Shown: positions 36,011 to 44,389 of the stretch, one piece after another
How the letters are laid out: each line of letters opens with the position of its first letter
Position numbering within the stretch: position 1 is the first letter of the stretch
Assembly (NCBI GenBank): GCA_001604405.1
Contig: LVBL01000006.1
Coordinates: 124,001-188,000 of the forward strand
Direction of reading: 5' to 3'
Length of the DNA: 64,000 nucleotides
Origin: Spirochaetales bacterium Spiro_10
GTDB taxonomy: Bacteria; Spirochaetota; Spirochaetia; Treponematales; Treponemataceae
Translations under genes and position numbers: made by a program
Notes under the pieces: generated by a model
Databases searched by the model: none
What the model saw: only the letters and a program-made list of their open reading frames with translations
Told to the model about the DNA's origin: nothing

Positions 36011-36930
36011 GGAAAATTCCCCAAGTTTCCCGCGATTACCGTCTCGAGCCGCGTTGACGCGGCCTCCACGAGGCCGAGAAGCTCGCGGGGACCGATCGGG
36101 GGCGGCTCGGGCATGAGATAGTCGGGATGATGGCGCGTGAGGTGCAGGGGAATGGCCGGCGAGACCGAGGCAAGCCAATCCGCCAAGGCGACGATCTCCT
36201 CGCGACCCGAATTGAGTCCCGGTATGACGAGGGTGGTCACCTCGACGTGACAGCGGCCCGCCGCGCGCGCGATCGTCTCCATGACCGGCAGCCTCGTTCC
36301 GGAGCATACCGATTCGTAAAAGCCGTCGGTAAACGCCTTGAGGTCCACGTTCATGGCGTCGACGAACGGCAACGCGTACTCGAGCGGTTCCGGATTCACG
36401 TACCCGTTCGTGACGAGCACGACGGCTAGGCCCGCGGCCTTCGCGAGACGCGCGCAGTCGACGACGTACTCGATATTGACGAAGGGCTCGTTGTAGGTGA
36501 AGGCGAGGCCGACGTTCCCGCGGTCTCGGCACGACAGGGCGGCCCCGACGAGGGCGTCGGGGGACATCCGGGAAAATTCCGCCAGGCCGTCGCCGTCGTC
36601 AACCGACGGCGGACGCGCGCGCGCGATACGGTGGTTCTGGCAAAACCGGCAGGCGAGATTGCAGCCGAAGCCGCCGGCCGAAAGTATCCGGGATCCCGGC
36701 CTGAAGCGGGCGAGCGGCTTTTTTTCGATCGGATCGAGCGCGAGCGCGGAAACGGCGCCGTAACCGTCCGCGACGAGAGCGCCTCCCCGGTTCGCGCGCG
36801 ACCCGCAAAAACCGGCGGAACCGGCGGGGATGAGGCAACGACGGGGACAAAGGAGACACCGTACGGCTCCCCCGGCGGCCGGCTCCTGAAACAGCGCGCG
36901 AGCCGGCCCGCTTCCGACCGTCATCGGCAC
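36007..36930 (-). CDS. amrS: AmmeMemoRadiSam system radical SAM enzyme
   Basis: A 307-residue radical SAM protein. An N-terminal cysteine cluster (C25, C28, C32 in CLLCPRRC, then FCGSR) precedes the 4Fe-4S motif C90-NLA-C94-RF-C97 in GGFGCNLACRFCQNH. Further motifs are AFTYNEPFVNIEYV, VLVTNGYVNPEPL, MNVDLKAFTDGFYESVC, VEVTTLVIPGLN, and LHLTRHHPDY. This is the radical SAM member of the three-gene set AMMECR1-Memo-RadicalSAM found in archaea and many bacteria. The reaction is not established to my knowledge. It follows amrA by 4 bp and ends the operon. Confidence 0.92.
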   Translation of the reverse strand: MPMTVGSGPARALFQEPAAGGAVRCLLCPRRCLIPAGSAGFCGSRANRGGALVADGYGAVSALALDPIEKKPLARFRPGSRILSAGGFGCNLACRFCQNHRIARARPPSVDDGDGLAEFSRMSPDALVGAALSCRDRGNVGLAFTYNEPFVNIEYVVDCARLAKAAGLAVVLVTNGYVNPEPLEYALPFVDAMNVDLKAFTDGFYESVCSGTRLPVMETIARAAGRCHVEVTTLVIPGLNSGREEIVALADWLASVSPAIPLHLTRHHPDYLMPEPPPIGPRELLGLVEAASTRLETVIAGNLGNFP

Positions 36931-36934
36931 TTCG

Positions 36935-37465
36935 TCACCGATAGCGCGTCACGGTGAAGCGCTCGATCGAATACCGCTCCCCCGGCTGGATGCCCGCCTT
37001 CCGGCAGGCTATCTCGAGCTGGTCATCGACGCTCTCGACTCCCTCGAGATCGGGAAGAAGAAGTCCGCGCCGCACGCCGCTCGTAACGATGACGCCGAAC
37101 CGCTTCGGGTCAAGCGACTCGGGCGAGTCCACCTTCTCGGGGGGATCGAGCACGTCCACGCTTATCTCGAGATCCTGTAGTTCCTCGGGGCGCACCGGGT
37201 CGAATCGGGGATCCTCGGAGCAGGAACTCACCGCGTTCCGGATTATCTCGGAGGCGACGCACTCCTTGGTCGGAAGGATGGTGCCGATACAGCCGCGCAA
37301 GGCCCCGTCCCGGTGAAGGGAAACGAAACAGCCGGCCATCTCCTTCCCGAACTGGGGCACCTCGGCTACCGAGGGAAACCTCCCCGTCCTGACGAACGAT
37401 TCCACGGCCATTCGCGCGATGGTGACCGGCGTCGACTCGCCTTCCCTATTTTGCCCAGTTTCCAC
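36935..37465 (-). CDS. amrA: AMMECR1-domain protein (AmmeMemoRadiSam protein A)
   Basis: A 176-residue single-domain protein of the AMMECR1 family. The invariant motif LRGCIGTILP is at about residues 58-67, with the typical GCFVSLHRDG before it and SCSEDPRFDPVRPEEL, LEISVDVLDPPE and GVIVTSGVRRGLLLPDLEGV after. Function of the family is unknown; the strictly conserved RGCIG cysteine suggests a catalytic or binding role. It is the middle gene of the trio, 15 bp after the Memo-like gene and 4 bp before the radical SAM gene. Confidence 0.93.
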   Translation of the reverse strand: METGQNREGESTPVTIARMAVESFVRTGRFPSVAEVPQFGKEMAGCFVSLHRDGALRGCIGTILPTKECVASEIIRNAVSSCSEDPRFDPVRPEELQDLEISVDVLDPPEKVDSPESLDPKRFGVIVTSGVRRGLLLPDLEGVESVDDQLEIACRKAGIQPGERYSIERFTVTRYR

Positions 37466-37480
37466 GTTCGCCTCCTTACT

Positions 37481-38302
37481 TTATGCGGGGGTGATCTCGG
37501 CCACGCAGTAGCCAATACCGAAGGGCGCCTCGTATGACAGAACCTCCGAGCGCGCGCGGGGAAATAGGCCCGCGAGGGCCATCAGGGACCGAAGCCCGCA
37601 TTCGCCCGCGAGCCGGGCGAGCGGGGTACCGATAGAAAAGAGCCGTTCAAGATCTCCGGACCGCAGGGCGTCGCACACCGCCCCGTCGAAAAGGGCGCCC
37701 TCGCGCGCCATGCCGTACGGGCTTTCGCGGTTGACCCTGTGCGAAAGGTCGCCGCTCGCGATGACGCATACCCGCCTTCCCGCGTTTACGGCCGCCTCCG
37801 CGACCGCCTCGCCGACAAGGCGCGCCTTCGAGACGTCGCCCATCCAGGGCGCCAGGGCAACGACAGGCACTGCGGGGTTCGCCGCGGCGGCGTACCACAG
37901 TGGCACGAGGACCCCGTGGTCAAGGCCGTCGTCCGGTATCGGCTCTCCGGCCCGGGATAGGGACGGGATGCCGCGCGCGGACAGGGCGAGAATCAAGTCG
38001 CTTCGCAAGTTCCGGTCGCAGGAATACGAGGAAACGGCCGAGGGAACGCCGAAACGCGCGAAGGAGCCCGACACGACACGTTCCGGATAGACGAAGACGG
38101 AATCGGGAAACAGGGGCGCGTGAGGGGACAGGACGACGATGGAATCGGGACGGAAGGCCGCGATCCGGGCGGACGCCTCCCGACACGCGTCCGCGGTAGC
38201 GTCCGCTTCGCGCTCGCGTCCGCCGCCGACGGCGGGGACCAGCACGGGAGGATGCGGCATGAGATAACCGGCAAGGACGCCGGGGGCGGAACGCGTATCC
38301 AT
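37481..38302 (-). CDS. amrB: Memo/LigB-like protein (AmmeMemoRadiSam protein B)
   Basis: A 273-residue protein of the class III extradiol-dioxygenase/Memo superfamily. Putative metal-site residues are in YLMPHPPVLVP, VLSPHAPLF, DHGVLVPL and GDLSHR. Human Memo is a relative that binds copper and has been tied to redox functions; the bacterial role is not settled. It heads the amrB-amrA-amrS operon and is divergent from an AraC-type regulator only 63 bp away. Its -10 (TATACT) ends 7 bases before the ATG, so the message looks leaderless. Confidence 0.9.
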   Translation of the reverse strand: MDTRSAPGVLAGYLMPHPPVLVPAVGGGREREADATADACREASARIAAFRPDSIVVLSPHAPLFPDSVFVYPERVVSGSFARFGVPSAVSSYSCDRNLRSDLILALSARGIPSLSRAGEPIPDDGLDHGVLVPLWYAAAANPAVPVVALAPWMGDVSKARLVGEAVAEAAVNAGRRVCVIASGDLSHRVNRESPYGMAREGALFDGAVCDALRSGDLERLFSIGTPLARLAGECGLRSLMALAGLFPRARSEVLSYEAPFGIGYCVAEITPA

Positions 38303-38309
38303 GCCCTGA

Positions 38310-38336
38310 AGTATACGACGGCTTTTACCGGGACAA
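38310..38336 (-). promoter_or_regulatory. Predicted leaderless promoter of the amrB operon
   Basis: On the minus strand TATACT (38310-38315) ends 7 bases before the ATG at 38302. The best -35 is TTGTCC (38331-38336) with a short 15-base spacer. It overlaps the -35 of the divergent AraC promoter, so the two may compete. Confidence 0.5.
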
Positions 38337-38359
38337 CAGCCCTTTTTTCGTGGTATAGT
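38330..38359 (+). promoter_or_regulatory. Predicted leaderless promoter of the AraC-type regulator gene
   Basis: GGGACA (38330-38335), 18 bases, TATAGT (38354-38359), then 6 bases to the ATG at 38366. Confidence 0.5.
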
Positions 38360-38365
38360 CCATCC

Positions 38366-39256
38366 ATGGCGCTAGAAACCTCGGGACGTACGCATTATAC
38401 CGGTTTTTCCCTGCCTGTCGTCGCCGAAACCGGTCCCAGGGTCCCTCCGGCGGGCTACTTCGGGCTCATGATCCTCGACGAGGGTACGTTGACGCTGACG
38501 GCGGGAGGAAAAACGCGGTTTATTCCGGCTCCGGTCGCGGTTGTCTCGGGTTCCTCCGGACCCATCTCGCGCCTCGAGGCGACGGACGGAACGCCCCGAT
38601 CGATAGTCTTCCGCACCGACGCGATCAACGCATCCCTTCCCGACGAACCGATGGAGATATCCCGGCTCGACGGCGCGACGCTCCTCTTCCTCAGGCCCTT
38701 TCTGGAGGTCGGAGAGGACGGCTTTGCGTGCAGGTCGCTCAACCCCTCGGCCTCGCTCGCCGTACGGACGCTCTTCGACCGCCTCAAGGCGGAACTGGTC
38801 GACGACCAGGGTCCCTATTGGCCGTGCATGTCGCGCTCCTATCTGCTCGAGATACTGCTCCTGCTCGAGCGGGAACGCTACGCCCTCGAGCGCGTCGAGG
38901 GTTTTCTCGTGAGCCGTTCGGGACCGCTCGACCCGGTGCTCGAATACCTGCATACCCGCTATGCCGACGCAATCAGCCTTGACTCGCTCGCCGCCCGCTT
39001 CGCCACGAACCGGACCACCCTCAACAGAAAATTCCGCGAAACGGTCAACATGAGCGTGATCGCGTACCTCACGAACATCCGGATCGAGGTGGCCGCCGCC
39101 CTGCTCCGCAACACGACACTGAACGTCCGCGAGATAGCGGCCCGGGTCGGTTTTTCCGACGAGGGCTACTTCAGCAGGGCCTTTCACAAGCGGCACGGCC
39201 TGTCCCCGCTCGCCTTCAGAAAAAAGTTCCCGAACCCCTACGAACGCACCGCGTAA
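38366..39256 (+). CDS. AraC-family transcriptional regulator
   Basis: A 296-residue regulator. Residues about 10-190 form a cupin-like sensing domain (LMILDEGTLTLTAGGKTRFI, VAVVSGSSGPI), and residues about 195-296 carry the double helix-turn-helix: VLEYLHTRYADAISLDSLAARFATNRTTLNRKF and LNVREIAARVGFSDEGYFSRAFHKRHGLSPLAFRKKF. The second HTH is a textbook AraC signature. The start at 38366 is chosen because the promoter -10 lies 6 bases upstream; a longer frame would run through the amrB promoter. Divergence from the AmmeMemoRadiSam operon makes it the likely regulator of that operon. Confidence 0.92.
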   Translation: MALETSGRTHYTGFSLPVVAETGPRVPPAGYFGLMILDEGTLTLTAGGKTRFIPAPVAVVSGSSGPISRLEATDGTPRSIVFRTDAINASLPDEPMEISRLDGATLLFLRPFLEVGEDGFACRSLNPSASLAVRTLFDRLKAELVDDQGPYWPCMSRSYLLEILLLLERERYALERVEGFLVSRSGPLDPVLEYLHTRYADAISLDSLAARFATNRTTLNRKFRETVNMSVIAYLTNIRIEVAAALLRNTTLNVREIAARVGFSDEGYFSRAFHKRHGLSPLAFRKKFPNPYERTA

Positions 39257-39362
39257 ATCGTGCGGAAAGTCCCAGCATTGCTGCGGATTGTTCATTCGCG
39301 TTTCTTCCTCGCGCGGATAGACTGCGGGCAGAATGACGTCCCGAAATCCCGAGGAGGATACC

Positions 39363-40232
39363 ATGAAAATCGTTTCTGCCATCTTGGTCTCATGCGCAAT
39401 CGTTGCGACTCTCTTCACGCTCGCGTCCTGTTCGGCATGGACGCGGGGAAAACCTTCCGCGAAGATGTCCGACCGGGCCTATATCGCCCTCCTGACCCCC
39501 TCCGGCGCGGGTTTCACCGCCGGCTACTCGGGCGGGGTCGAATACACGGATGACGGCGGAAAGCGCTGGATCGCCGGAACGAACCGGTCGATGTGCATGT
39601 TCTCCGCCGAGATCACCCGCTCGGGAACCTGTTTCGCGGCGGGAAACGGCAGCGACTTCATCAAGTCGTCGAACGGCGGACAAAACTGGCAAAAGATGGA
39701 AGACCTCGGCGGGGGAATCGGGAAATCGGTGTCCTTCATCGACGATACGACCGGATGGGCGGCCTCGTCCTCCTGGCTCGGACAGACCGGCAACGCGGGG
39801 TCCTCTTGGTCCGCCCTGCCGTTGCCCGCCGACTTCGGCCTCGTGGAGACGGTCTGCTGCGCGGGAAAGGGCGCGGGCTACGCGCTTTCGATGGACGGCA
39901 GGCTTTTCAGGACGCTGGACGGGGGAACTGCCTGGACCGAATGCGCCGCGCCCTTTCCGAAAGCCGACGAGACCTTCAAGCCCCTGTGGGGACGAAAGAC
40001 CCAAGGGGCCGCCATCCGCTTTGCGGGCGAATCGGGCGTCGCCGCGGCGATCGGCAAGGCCGGGGGAAAGCCCGCGCTCCTCGTCAGGACGAGCGCCGAC
40101 GGGGGCGCGACCTGGAGCAAGGCGAGGAAATTCGCTTTCGATCTCGCGCCGCTCGCCTGCACGATCGATCCCGACGGAAACGTGACCGTAGTCAACGCGG
40201 ACACGACGGCGACGCTGGTCGCGAGAAAGTAG
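39363..40232 (+). CDS. Lipoprotein with YCF48/BNR-like beta-propeller repeats
   Basis: A 289-residue lipoprotein. A signal peptide (MKIVSAILVSCAIVATLFTL) ends in the lipobox LASC with Cys23. The rest shows the repeated pattern of BNR/YCF48-type sialidase-like blades: YSGGVEYTDDGGKRWIAG, NGSDFIKSSNGGQNWQKM, LGQTGNAGSSWSALPLP, GRLFRTLDGGTAWTECA, and RTSADGGATWSKA, each with a GGxxW turn. Such propellers bind partners or glycans at the cell surface; function is unknown. A strong GAGGAGG lies 6 bases upstream of the ATG, so this gene is leadered. The promoter was not identified in the 106-bp gap. Confidence 0.85.
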   Translation: MKIVSAILVSCAIVATLFTLASCSAWTRGKPSAKMSDRAYIALLTPSGAGFTAGYSGGVEYTDDGGKRWIAGTNRSMCMFSAEITRSGTCFAAGNGSDFIKSSNGGQNWQKMEDLGGGIGKSVSFIDDTTGWAASSSWLGQTGNAGSSWSALPLPADFGLVETVCCAGKGAGYALSMDGRLFRTLDGGTAWTECAAPFPKADETFKPLWGRKTQGAAIRFAGESGVAAAIGKAGGKPALLVRTSADGGATWSKARKFAFDLAPLACTIDPDGNVTVVNADTTATLVARK

Positions 40233-40237
40233 CGCGC

Positions 40238-40265
40238 CGCGCGCTTTTCCCCGGAAAAGCGCGCG
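40238..40265. promoter_or_regulatory. Perfect 13-bp inverted repeat between lipoprotein and GGDEF genes
   Basis: CGCGCGCTTTTCC (40238-40250) and GGAAAAGCGCGCG (40253-40265) pair perfectly around CC. It begins 6 bp after the lipoprotein stop and its right edge touches the -35 of the GGDEF promoter. There is no T-run after it, but four T sit inside the stem. It could be a terminator-like RNA hairpin for the lipoprotein gene, or an operator for the GGDEF gene. Confidence 0.6.
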
Positions 40266-40293
40266 TGACAAGCCGGGAAAACTGGCTTACAAT
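40265..40293 (+). promoter_or_regulatory. Predicted leaderless promoter of the GGDEF gene
   Basis: GTGACA (40265-40270), 17 bases, TACAAT (40288-40293), then TACCGT and the ATG at 40300. Closely matches the histidine kinase promoter at 17794 and, near the start codon, the cyclase promoter at 54508. Confidence 0.65.
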
Positions 40294-40299
40294 TACCGT

Positions 40300-41475
40300 A
40301 TGCCCGTTTCCTCGGATGTGCTCGCTCAGTTCAACCACCTTGAGAAATCCGGAGCCCTTGACGCGCTCGGGGACTTGAGAAAGGAAAACCGCGAACTCGA
40401 GCGGTTGCTGAACGACGCGGCCCTCCTCGTTTCCTACACGAACGTCGGCTCCATGCTCGACTTCATCATCTCCCGCATACTCGACCACTTCGTTCCGGAA
40501 TTCCTCGCCTTTATCGTGCACCCGCCGCGGGGAGAGGAGCTCAGGCAGTACTGCTACCGGAATCTCAAGGAAACCGACGAGACCGTCCCTACCGAATACT
40601 ACGAGTGGCTCAAGGAGCACTTTTCCCGGATGCCGGCCAGCGTCCGTTTCGAGGATCTTTCGGCGGATTACGGAGCCGATTCCTTCGGGCCGGAACTGCG
40701 CAGGTTTTCCCCGGAGGTGATCTTTCCGATGTTCGGCATCGGCGGGATGTACGGGGTCGTCATCCTCGGAAGCAAGATAGTCGGAGACTCCTACAAGGAA
40801 CACGAGCAAAAATACGTCGACCGCATGATCCGGTTCCTTTCCGTCAGCATCCAGAACGGCCTCCATTACGAAAGCTCCATCACGGAGCCGAAAACGGGGC
40901 TCTTTACCCACGACTATTTCGTGCGCAGGCTCGACGAGTCGATAGCGCATTCGCGCAGGCGCAATACGAGGCCGGGCATACTGATGCTCGACGTCGACCA
41001 CTTCAAGCGCTTCAACGACACCTGGGGACACGTGAACGGCGACAAGGCGCTCGTCGCCATAGCCGGGGCGCTCGGCCAGGCGATACGCGGCGAGGATTGC
41101 GCCGCGCGTTTCGGCGGCGAGGAGTTTTCGATTCTCGTTACGGACTGCGACGCCAAGTCGCTCATGATCGTGGCCGAGCGCGTGCGCCGCTCGGTGGAGG
41201 CCCTGAGGATACCGGTGGAGGATCCGGCCTCAGGGGAATCGCGCGAGGTACCGGTGACGGTGAGCGTCGGTGCCCGTATGGTGGAGCCGCTTCCCGGGGC
41301 CGCGAGCCTCGTGCTCATCGGCGACGCCGACAAGGCCCTCTACCAGTCGAAGACGAACGGCAGGAACCGCTGCACCCTGTTCGCCCAGGGGCTCCTGCAG
41401 CGGGCCTGGTGCAAGAGGGAGTACTCGACGCGTCTTGCGGGAAAGCTGTCGGAATCGACGAACGAGCTTTTGTAA
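40300..41475 (+). CDS. GAF-GGDEF diguanylate cyclase
   Basis: A 391-residue soluble protein. A short coiled coil (about 12-40) precedes a GAF-like domain (about 42-200) and a GGDEF domain (about 205-390). The active site is intact: GGEEF at 272-276 in RFGGEEF, with LMLDVDHFKRFNDTWGHVNGD upstream. The inhibitory I-site RxxD is present (Arg263-Asp266), so product feedback is likely. It makes c-di-GMP and would oppose the HD-GYP regulator at 18713, whose operon has a nearly identical promoter. It ends 1 bp before the convergent ffh gene. Confidence 0.94.
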   Translation: MPVSSDVLAQFNHLEKSGALDALGDLRKENRELERLLNDAALLVSYTNVGSMLDFIISRILDHFVPEFLAFIVHPPRGEELRQYCYRNLKETDETVPTEYYEWLKEHFSRMPASVRFEDLSADYGADSFGPELRRFSPEVIFPMFGIGGMYGVVILGSKIVGDSYKEHEQKYVDRMIRFLSVSIQNGLHYESSITEPKTGLFTHDYFVRRLDESIAHSRRRNTRPGILMLDVDHFKRFNDTWGHVNGDKALVAIAGALGQAIRGEDCAARFGGEEFSILVTDCDAKSLMIVAERVRRSVEALRIPVEDPASGESREVPVTVSVGARMVEPLPGAASLVLIGDADKALYQSKTNGRNRCTLFAQGLLQRAWCKREYSTRLAGKLSESTNELL

Positions 41476-41476
41476 G

Positions 41477-42808
41477 CTAGAATCCGCCCATCGCGCCGAG
41501 CATCTTCGCGGCCATGCCCTTGTTTTTGGCGAACTTCCTCATGGTCTGGCGCATCTTCTCGAACTGCTTGATGAGGCGGTTCACCTCGGAAACGGACGTC
41601 CCCGAGCCGCGCGCGATCCGCTTCCTCCGCGACGGCCCGATGATCAGGTGGTTGTCGCGTTCCTTTTTCGTCATCGACTGGATGATCGCCTTTTGCGACT
41701 TTATCGCGGAGGTGTCGAGGTCCTCGTCGCGCACCTGTCCGGCCATCCCCGGAAGCATCTCCAGCATCGACTGCAGCGAGCCCATCTTGCCGACCTGCTC
41801 GAGCTGGTCGAGCATGTCCTGAAGGGTGAAGGACTCGCTCGCCATCTTTTTCTGGAGGCGTTCGGCCTCGGCGACGTCCATCGTCTCCTGGGCCTTCTCG
41901 ACGAGGCTGACGACGTCGCCCATGCCGAGTATGCGGCCGGCCATGCGGTCGGGATGGAACGGCTCGAGGTCCTCGGTCTTCTCGCCGGTACCGACGAAAA
42001 GGAGGGGCTTTCCCGTGACGCTCCGGAGGGAAAGAGCCGCGCCGCCGCGCGCGTCAGAGTCGAACTTCGAAAGGATCACGCCGGTGATGCCGACCTGCTC
42101 GTCGAAGGACTTCGCGATCTCGACGGCGTTCTGTCCGGTCATCGCGTCCGCGACGAGGACGGTGTCGACCGGGTCCACGGCCTTCTTGATCTCGACGATC
42201 TCGCGCATCATCGCCTCGTCGACCTGGAGGCGGCCGGCGGTGTCGACGATCAGGACGTCGTGGGCGTTCTTCCTTGCGAACTGGAGCGCGCCCTTCGCGA
42301 CGCGGACGGCGTCCTTCGTGTCCTCTTTGTAGACGGCGACGCCGATCCGCTCGCCGAGCACGGAAAGCTGCTCGACGGCCGCCGGGCGCACGAGGTCGCA
42401 CGCCGCGAGCAGGGGATTCCGTCCCTGCTTCTTGAGCCGTGCGGCGAGCTTCGCCGCGCTGGTCGTCTTTCCCGAGCCCTGCAGGCCGAGGAACAGTATG
42501 ACCGACTGGGTGTCGGGACCCTTGAGCTTGAGGTCCTGCCGCTCGTCGCCGAGCAGGGCCACCATCCGGTCGTGCACGATCTTGACGAACTGCTGGCCGG
42601 GGTTGACCGAGCGGAGGACGGCCTCGCCCTTGGCCTCCTCGATCGTGCCGTTGACGAATCTCCTCACGACGCGCAGGTTCACGTCCGCCTCGAGCAGGGC
42701 CATCTTGATTTCCTCGACGGCCTCCTCGATGTTCTTTTCGGAAATCGTCGCCTTGCCCGAGATGCGGCGCGCGACGTCGCTTATCGACGCGGTTATTCGG
42801 TCGAGCAT
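41477..42808 (-). CDS. ffh: Signal recognition particle protein Ffh
   Basis: The SRP54 GTPase that targets membrane proteins with 4.5S RNA to FtsY. The protein has 443 residues from the ATG at 42808; a longer frame would overlap gpsA. Domains are N (about 1-90), G (P-loop GLQGSGKTT, DTAGRLQVDEAMM, TKxD-equivalent SKFDSDARGG, GTGEKTEDLEPF) and the methionine-rich M domain (QSMLEMLPGM, QSMTKKERDNHLIIGPSRRKRIARGSGTSVSEVNRLIKQFEKM). It is last in ndk-gpsA-ffh, 2 bp after gpsA. Confidence 0.96.
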   Translation of the reverse strand: MLDRITASISDVARRISGKATISEKNIEEAVEEIKMALLEADVNLRVVRRFVNGTIEEAKGEAVLRSVNPGQQFVKIVHDRMVALLGDERQDLKLKGPDTQSVILFLGLQGSGKTTSAAKLAARLKKQGRNPLLAACDLVRPAAVEQLSVLGERIGVAVYKEDTKDAVRVAKGALQFARKNAHDVLIVDTAGRLQVDEAMMREIVEIKKAVDPVDTVLVADAMTGQNAVEIAKSFDEQVGITGVILSKFDSDARGGAALSLRSVTGKPLLFVGTGEKTEDLEPFHPDRMAGRILGMGDVVSLVEKAQETMDVAEAERLQKKMASESFTLQDMLDQLEQVGKMGSLQSMLEMLPGMAGQVRDEDLDTSAIKSQKAIIQSMTKKERDNHLIIGPSRRKRIARGSGTSVSEVNRLIKQFEKMRQTMRKFAKNKGMAAKMLGAMGGF

Positions 42809-42810
42809 GG

Positions 42811-43866
42811 CTAGATCTGCGCCCCGTCGAGAAGCCGCTCGATGAACTCGGCGGGCTCGAGCTCGCGGTTGAGGATGCGGTAGAGGCCGTCGCATATCGG
42901 AAGCTTGAGGGAGTGGCGCTCGGCGATCTGCTTGACGTACTTGCACGCGACGGCGCCTTCCGGAAGATAGCCGATCTCGGAGATACGGTCGATGAGGTCG
43001 TCGAGGTCCTTGAAGCGCGCGAGAACGCGGTTGTTGATGATGTCGTGGCCGAACCGCCGGTTGCGGCCGAACTTGCTGCGGCAGGTAACGTCGAGGTCGC
43101 CCACGCCCGAAAGCGAGGTGAAGGTCTCCGGATGGGTCGCGCCCATCGCCCGGCCTATCATCTGAATCTCGTTGAGACCCGCGGCGAAGAGGAGTGATTC
43201 GGTGTTGTCGCCGAAGGCCTCGCTCGTTTCGGCGATGGCGTCGAGGCAGCCGAAGGCGATGGCGACGACGTTCTTCGCCGCCGCGCAGATCTGCACGCCG
43301 ATGACGTCGAGGCTCGAGTACACGAGAAGCCCCTTCGACTTGAGCACCTCGCGGAAGCGTATCGAGTTCATGGGATTCTCGCTCGCGGCGATGAGGCCGG
43401 TCACCTTTCCCATCGCGACTTCCTCAGCGTGGCTCGGTCCCGAGATGTATACGGTCGACTTGCGGTAGGATTCGGGGAGGACGCCCTCGAGCGTCTCGAG
43501 AATGAGGCGCGGGCCGTCTTCCGAAGGGATGAAGCCCTTGGTCAGCACGCCGATGCAGGTTGAGCCGTCCTGTATGTTGGGAACGTCCAGAAGCCCGCTC
43601 ATCGTGCGCGCGAGATAGAGGGAAGGGCTCGCCAGGATCAGAAAGGCCTTGCCGCCGGCCACCGAACGGATGTCGCCCGAGGCCACGAGATTCTCGGGCG
43701 TCTTGAAGCCCGGGAGGAATCGCTCGTTTTCGTGCCGTTCGTTAATCGACGCGACGACGTCCTTTTCCATGGCCCACAACTCCACCGAATGCCCCTGTCG
43801 CGCGAGCGAGATGGCCATAGCCGTTCCCCAGGCGCCCGCGCCGATAATCCCGATTGTCTGTCCCAT
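42811..43866 (-). CDS. gpsA: Glycerol-3-phosphate dehydrogenase [NAD(P)+]
   Basis: Reduces dihydroxyacetone phosphate to sn-glycerol-3-phosphate for phospholipid synthesis. The protein has 351 residues. Motifs are the dinucleotide-binding IGIIGAGAWGTAMA, KGFIPSEDG, SGPSHAEEVAMGKVT, the catalytic-lysine region AAAKNVVAIAFG, and SLSGVGDLDVTCRSKFGRNRRFG. AAGGAAG lies 6 bases before the ATG. It is 16 bp behind ndk and just ahead of ffh. Confidence 0.95.
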   Translation of the reverse strand: MGQTIGIIGAGAWGTAMAISLARQGHSVELWAMEKDVVASINERHENERFLPGFKTPENLVASGDIRSVAGGKAFLILASPSLYLARTMSGLLDVPNIQDGSTCIGVLTKGFIPSEDGPRLILETLEGVLPESYRKSTVYISGPSHAEEVAMGKVTGLIAASENPMNSIRFREVLKSKGLLVYSSLDVIGVQICAAAKNVVAIAFGCLDAIAETSEAFGDNTESLLFAAGLNEIQMIGRAMGATHPETFTSLSGVGDLDVTCRSKFGRNRRFGHDIINNRVLARFKDLDDLIDRISEIGYLPEGAVACKYVKQIAERHSLKLPICDGLYRILNRELEPAEFIERLLDGAQI

Positions 43867-43882
43867 GTTGCTTCCTTATCGC

Positions 43883-44332
43883 CTAATACCAGCCGACGTT
43901 GCCGTCAATCCAGGAAACGAGCTCGTTCGGCTGGAAAAAGAGCTTGAGCTCCCGGTCCGCGCTTTCGGCGGAATCCGAGGAATGTATGATGTTGTGATTC
44001 GTGTGCAGGCAGTAATCCCCGCGGATCGTCCCGGGAAGCGACTCGCACACGGCCGTCGGGCCGCACAGGCGCCGCACGAGCTGGATCGCCTCGTCCCCCT
44101 CGATCGCCATGGCCACGACGGGCCCGGAGATTATGTAGGAAATGAGGTCGTCGTAAAACGACTTGCCCTTGTGTTCTGCGTAATGCGTGGCGGCGACCAG
44201 GGGAGGAATGACCATCACCTTGAGGCCGATTATGTTGAGCCCCTTCCGCTCGAAGCGGGACATGACGTCCCCCACTATCCTGCGCTGAAGCACTCCCGGT
44301 TTCAGCATGGCAAAGGTTCTTTGAATTGCCAT
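43883..44332 (-). CDS. ndk: Nucleoside diphosphate kinase
   Basis: Balances nucleoside triphosphate pools by a phospho-histidine intermediate. The protein has 149 residues. Motifs are RTFAMLKPGVLQRRIVGDV, MVIPPLVAATHYAEHKGKSFYDDLISYI, and the active-site region NHNIIHSSDSAESADRELKLFF. A GGAGG ribosome site lies 9 bases upstream. It is the first gene of ndk-gpsA-ffh. Confidence 0.96.
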   Translation of the reverse strand: MAIQRTFAMLKPGVLQRRIVGDVMSRFERKGLNIIGLKVMVIPPLVAATHYAEHKGKSFYDDLISYIISGPVVAMAIEGDEAIQLVRRLCGPTAVCESLPGTIRGDYCLHTNHNIIHSSDSAESADRELKLFFQPNELVSWIDGNVGWY

Positions 44333-44360
44333 TGTTGTAATCCTCCAAATATAGGCGAGC

Positions 44361-44389
44361 AGTATATTACATTTTGTCGGCTTTGAGAA
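44361..44389 (-). promoter_or_regulatory. Predicted promoter of the ndk-gpsA-ffh operon
   Basis: On the minus strand TTCTCA (44384-44389), 17 bases, TATACT (44361-44366), with a 28-base leader holding GGAGG. It overlaps the 3' end of the EamA gene on the same strand. Confidence 0.5.
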
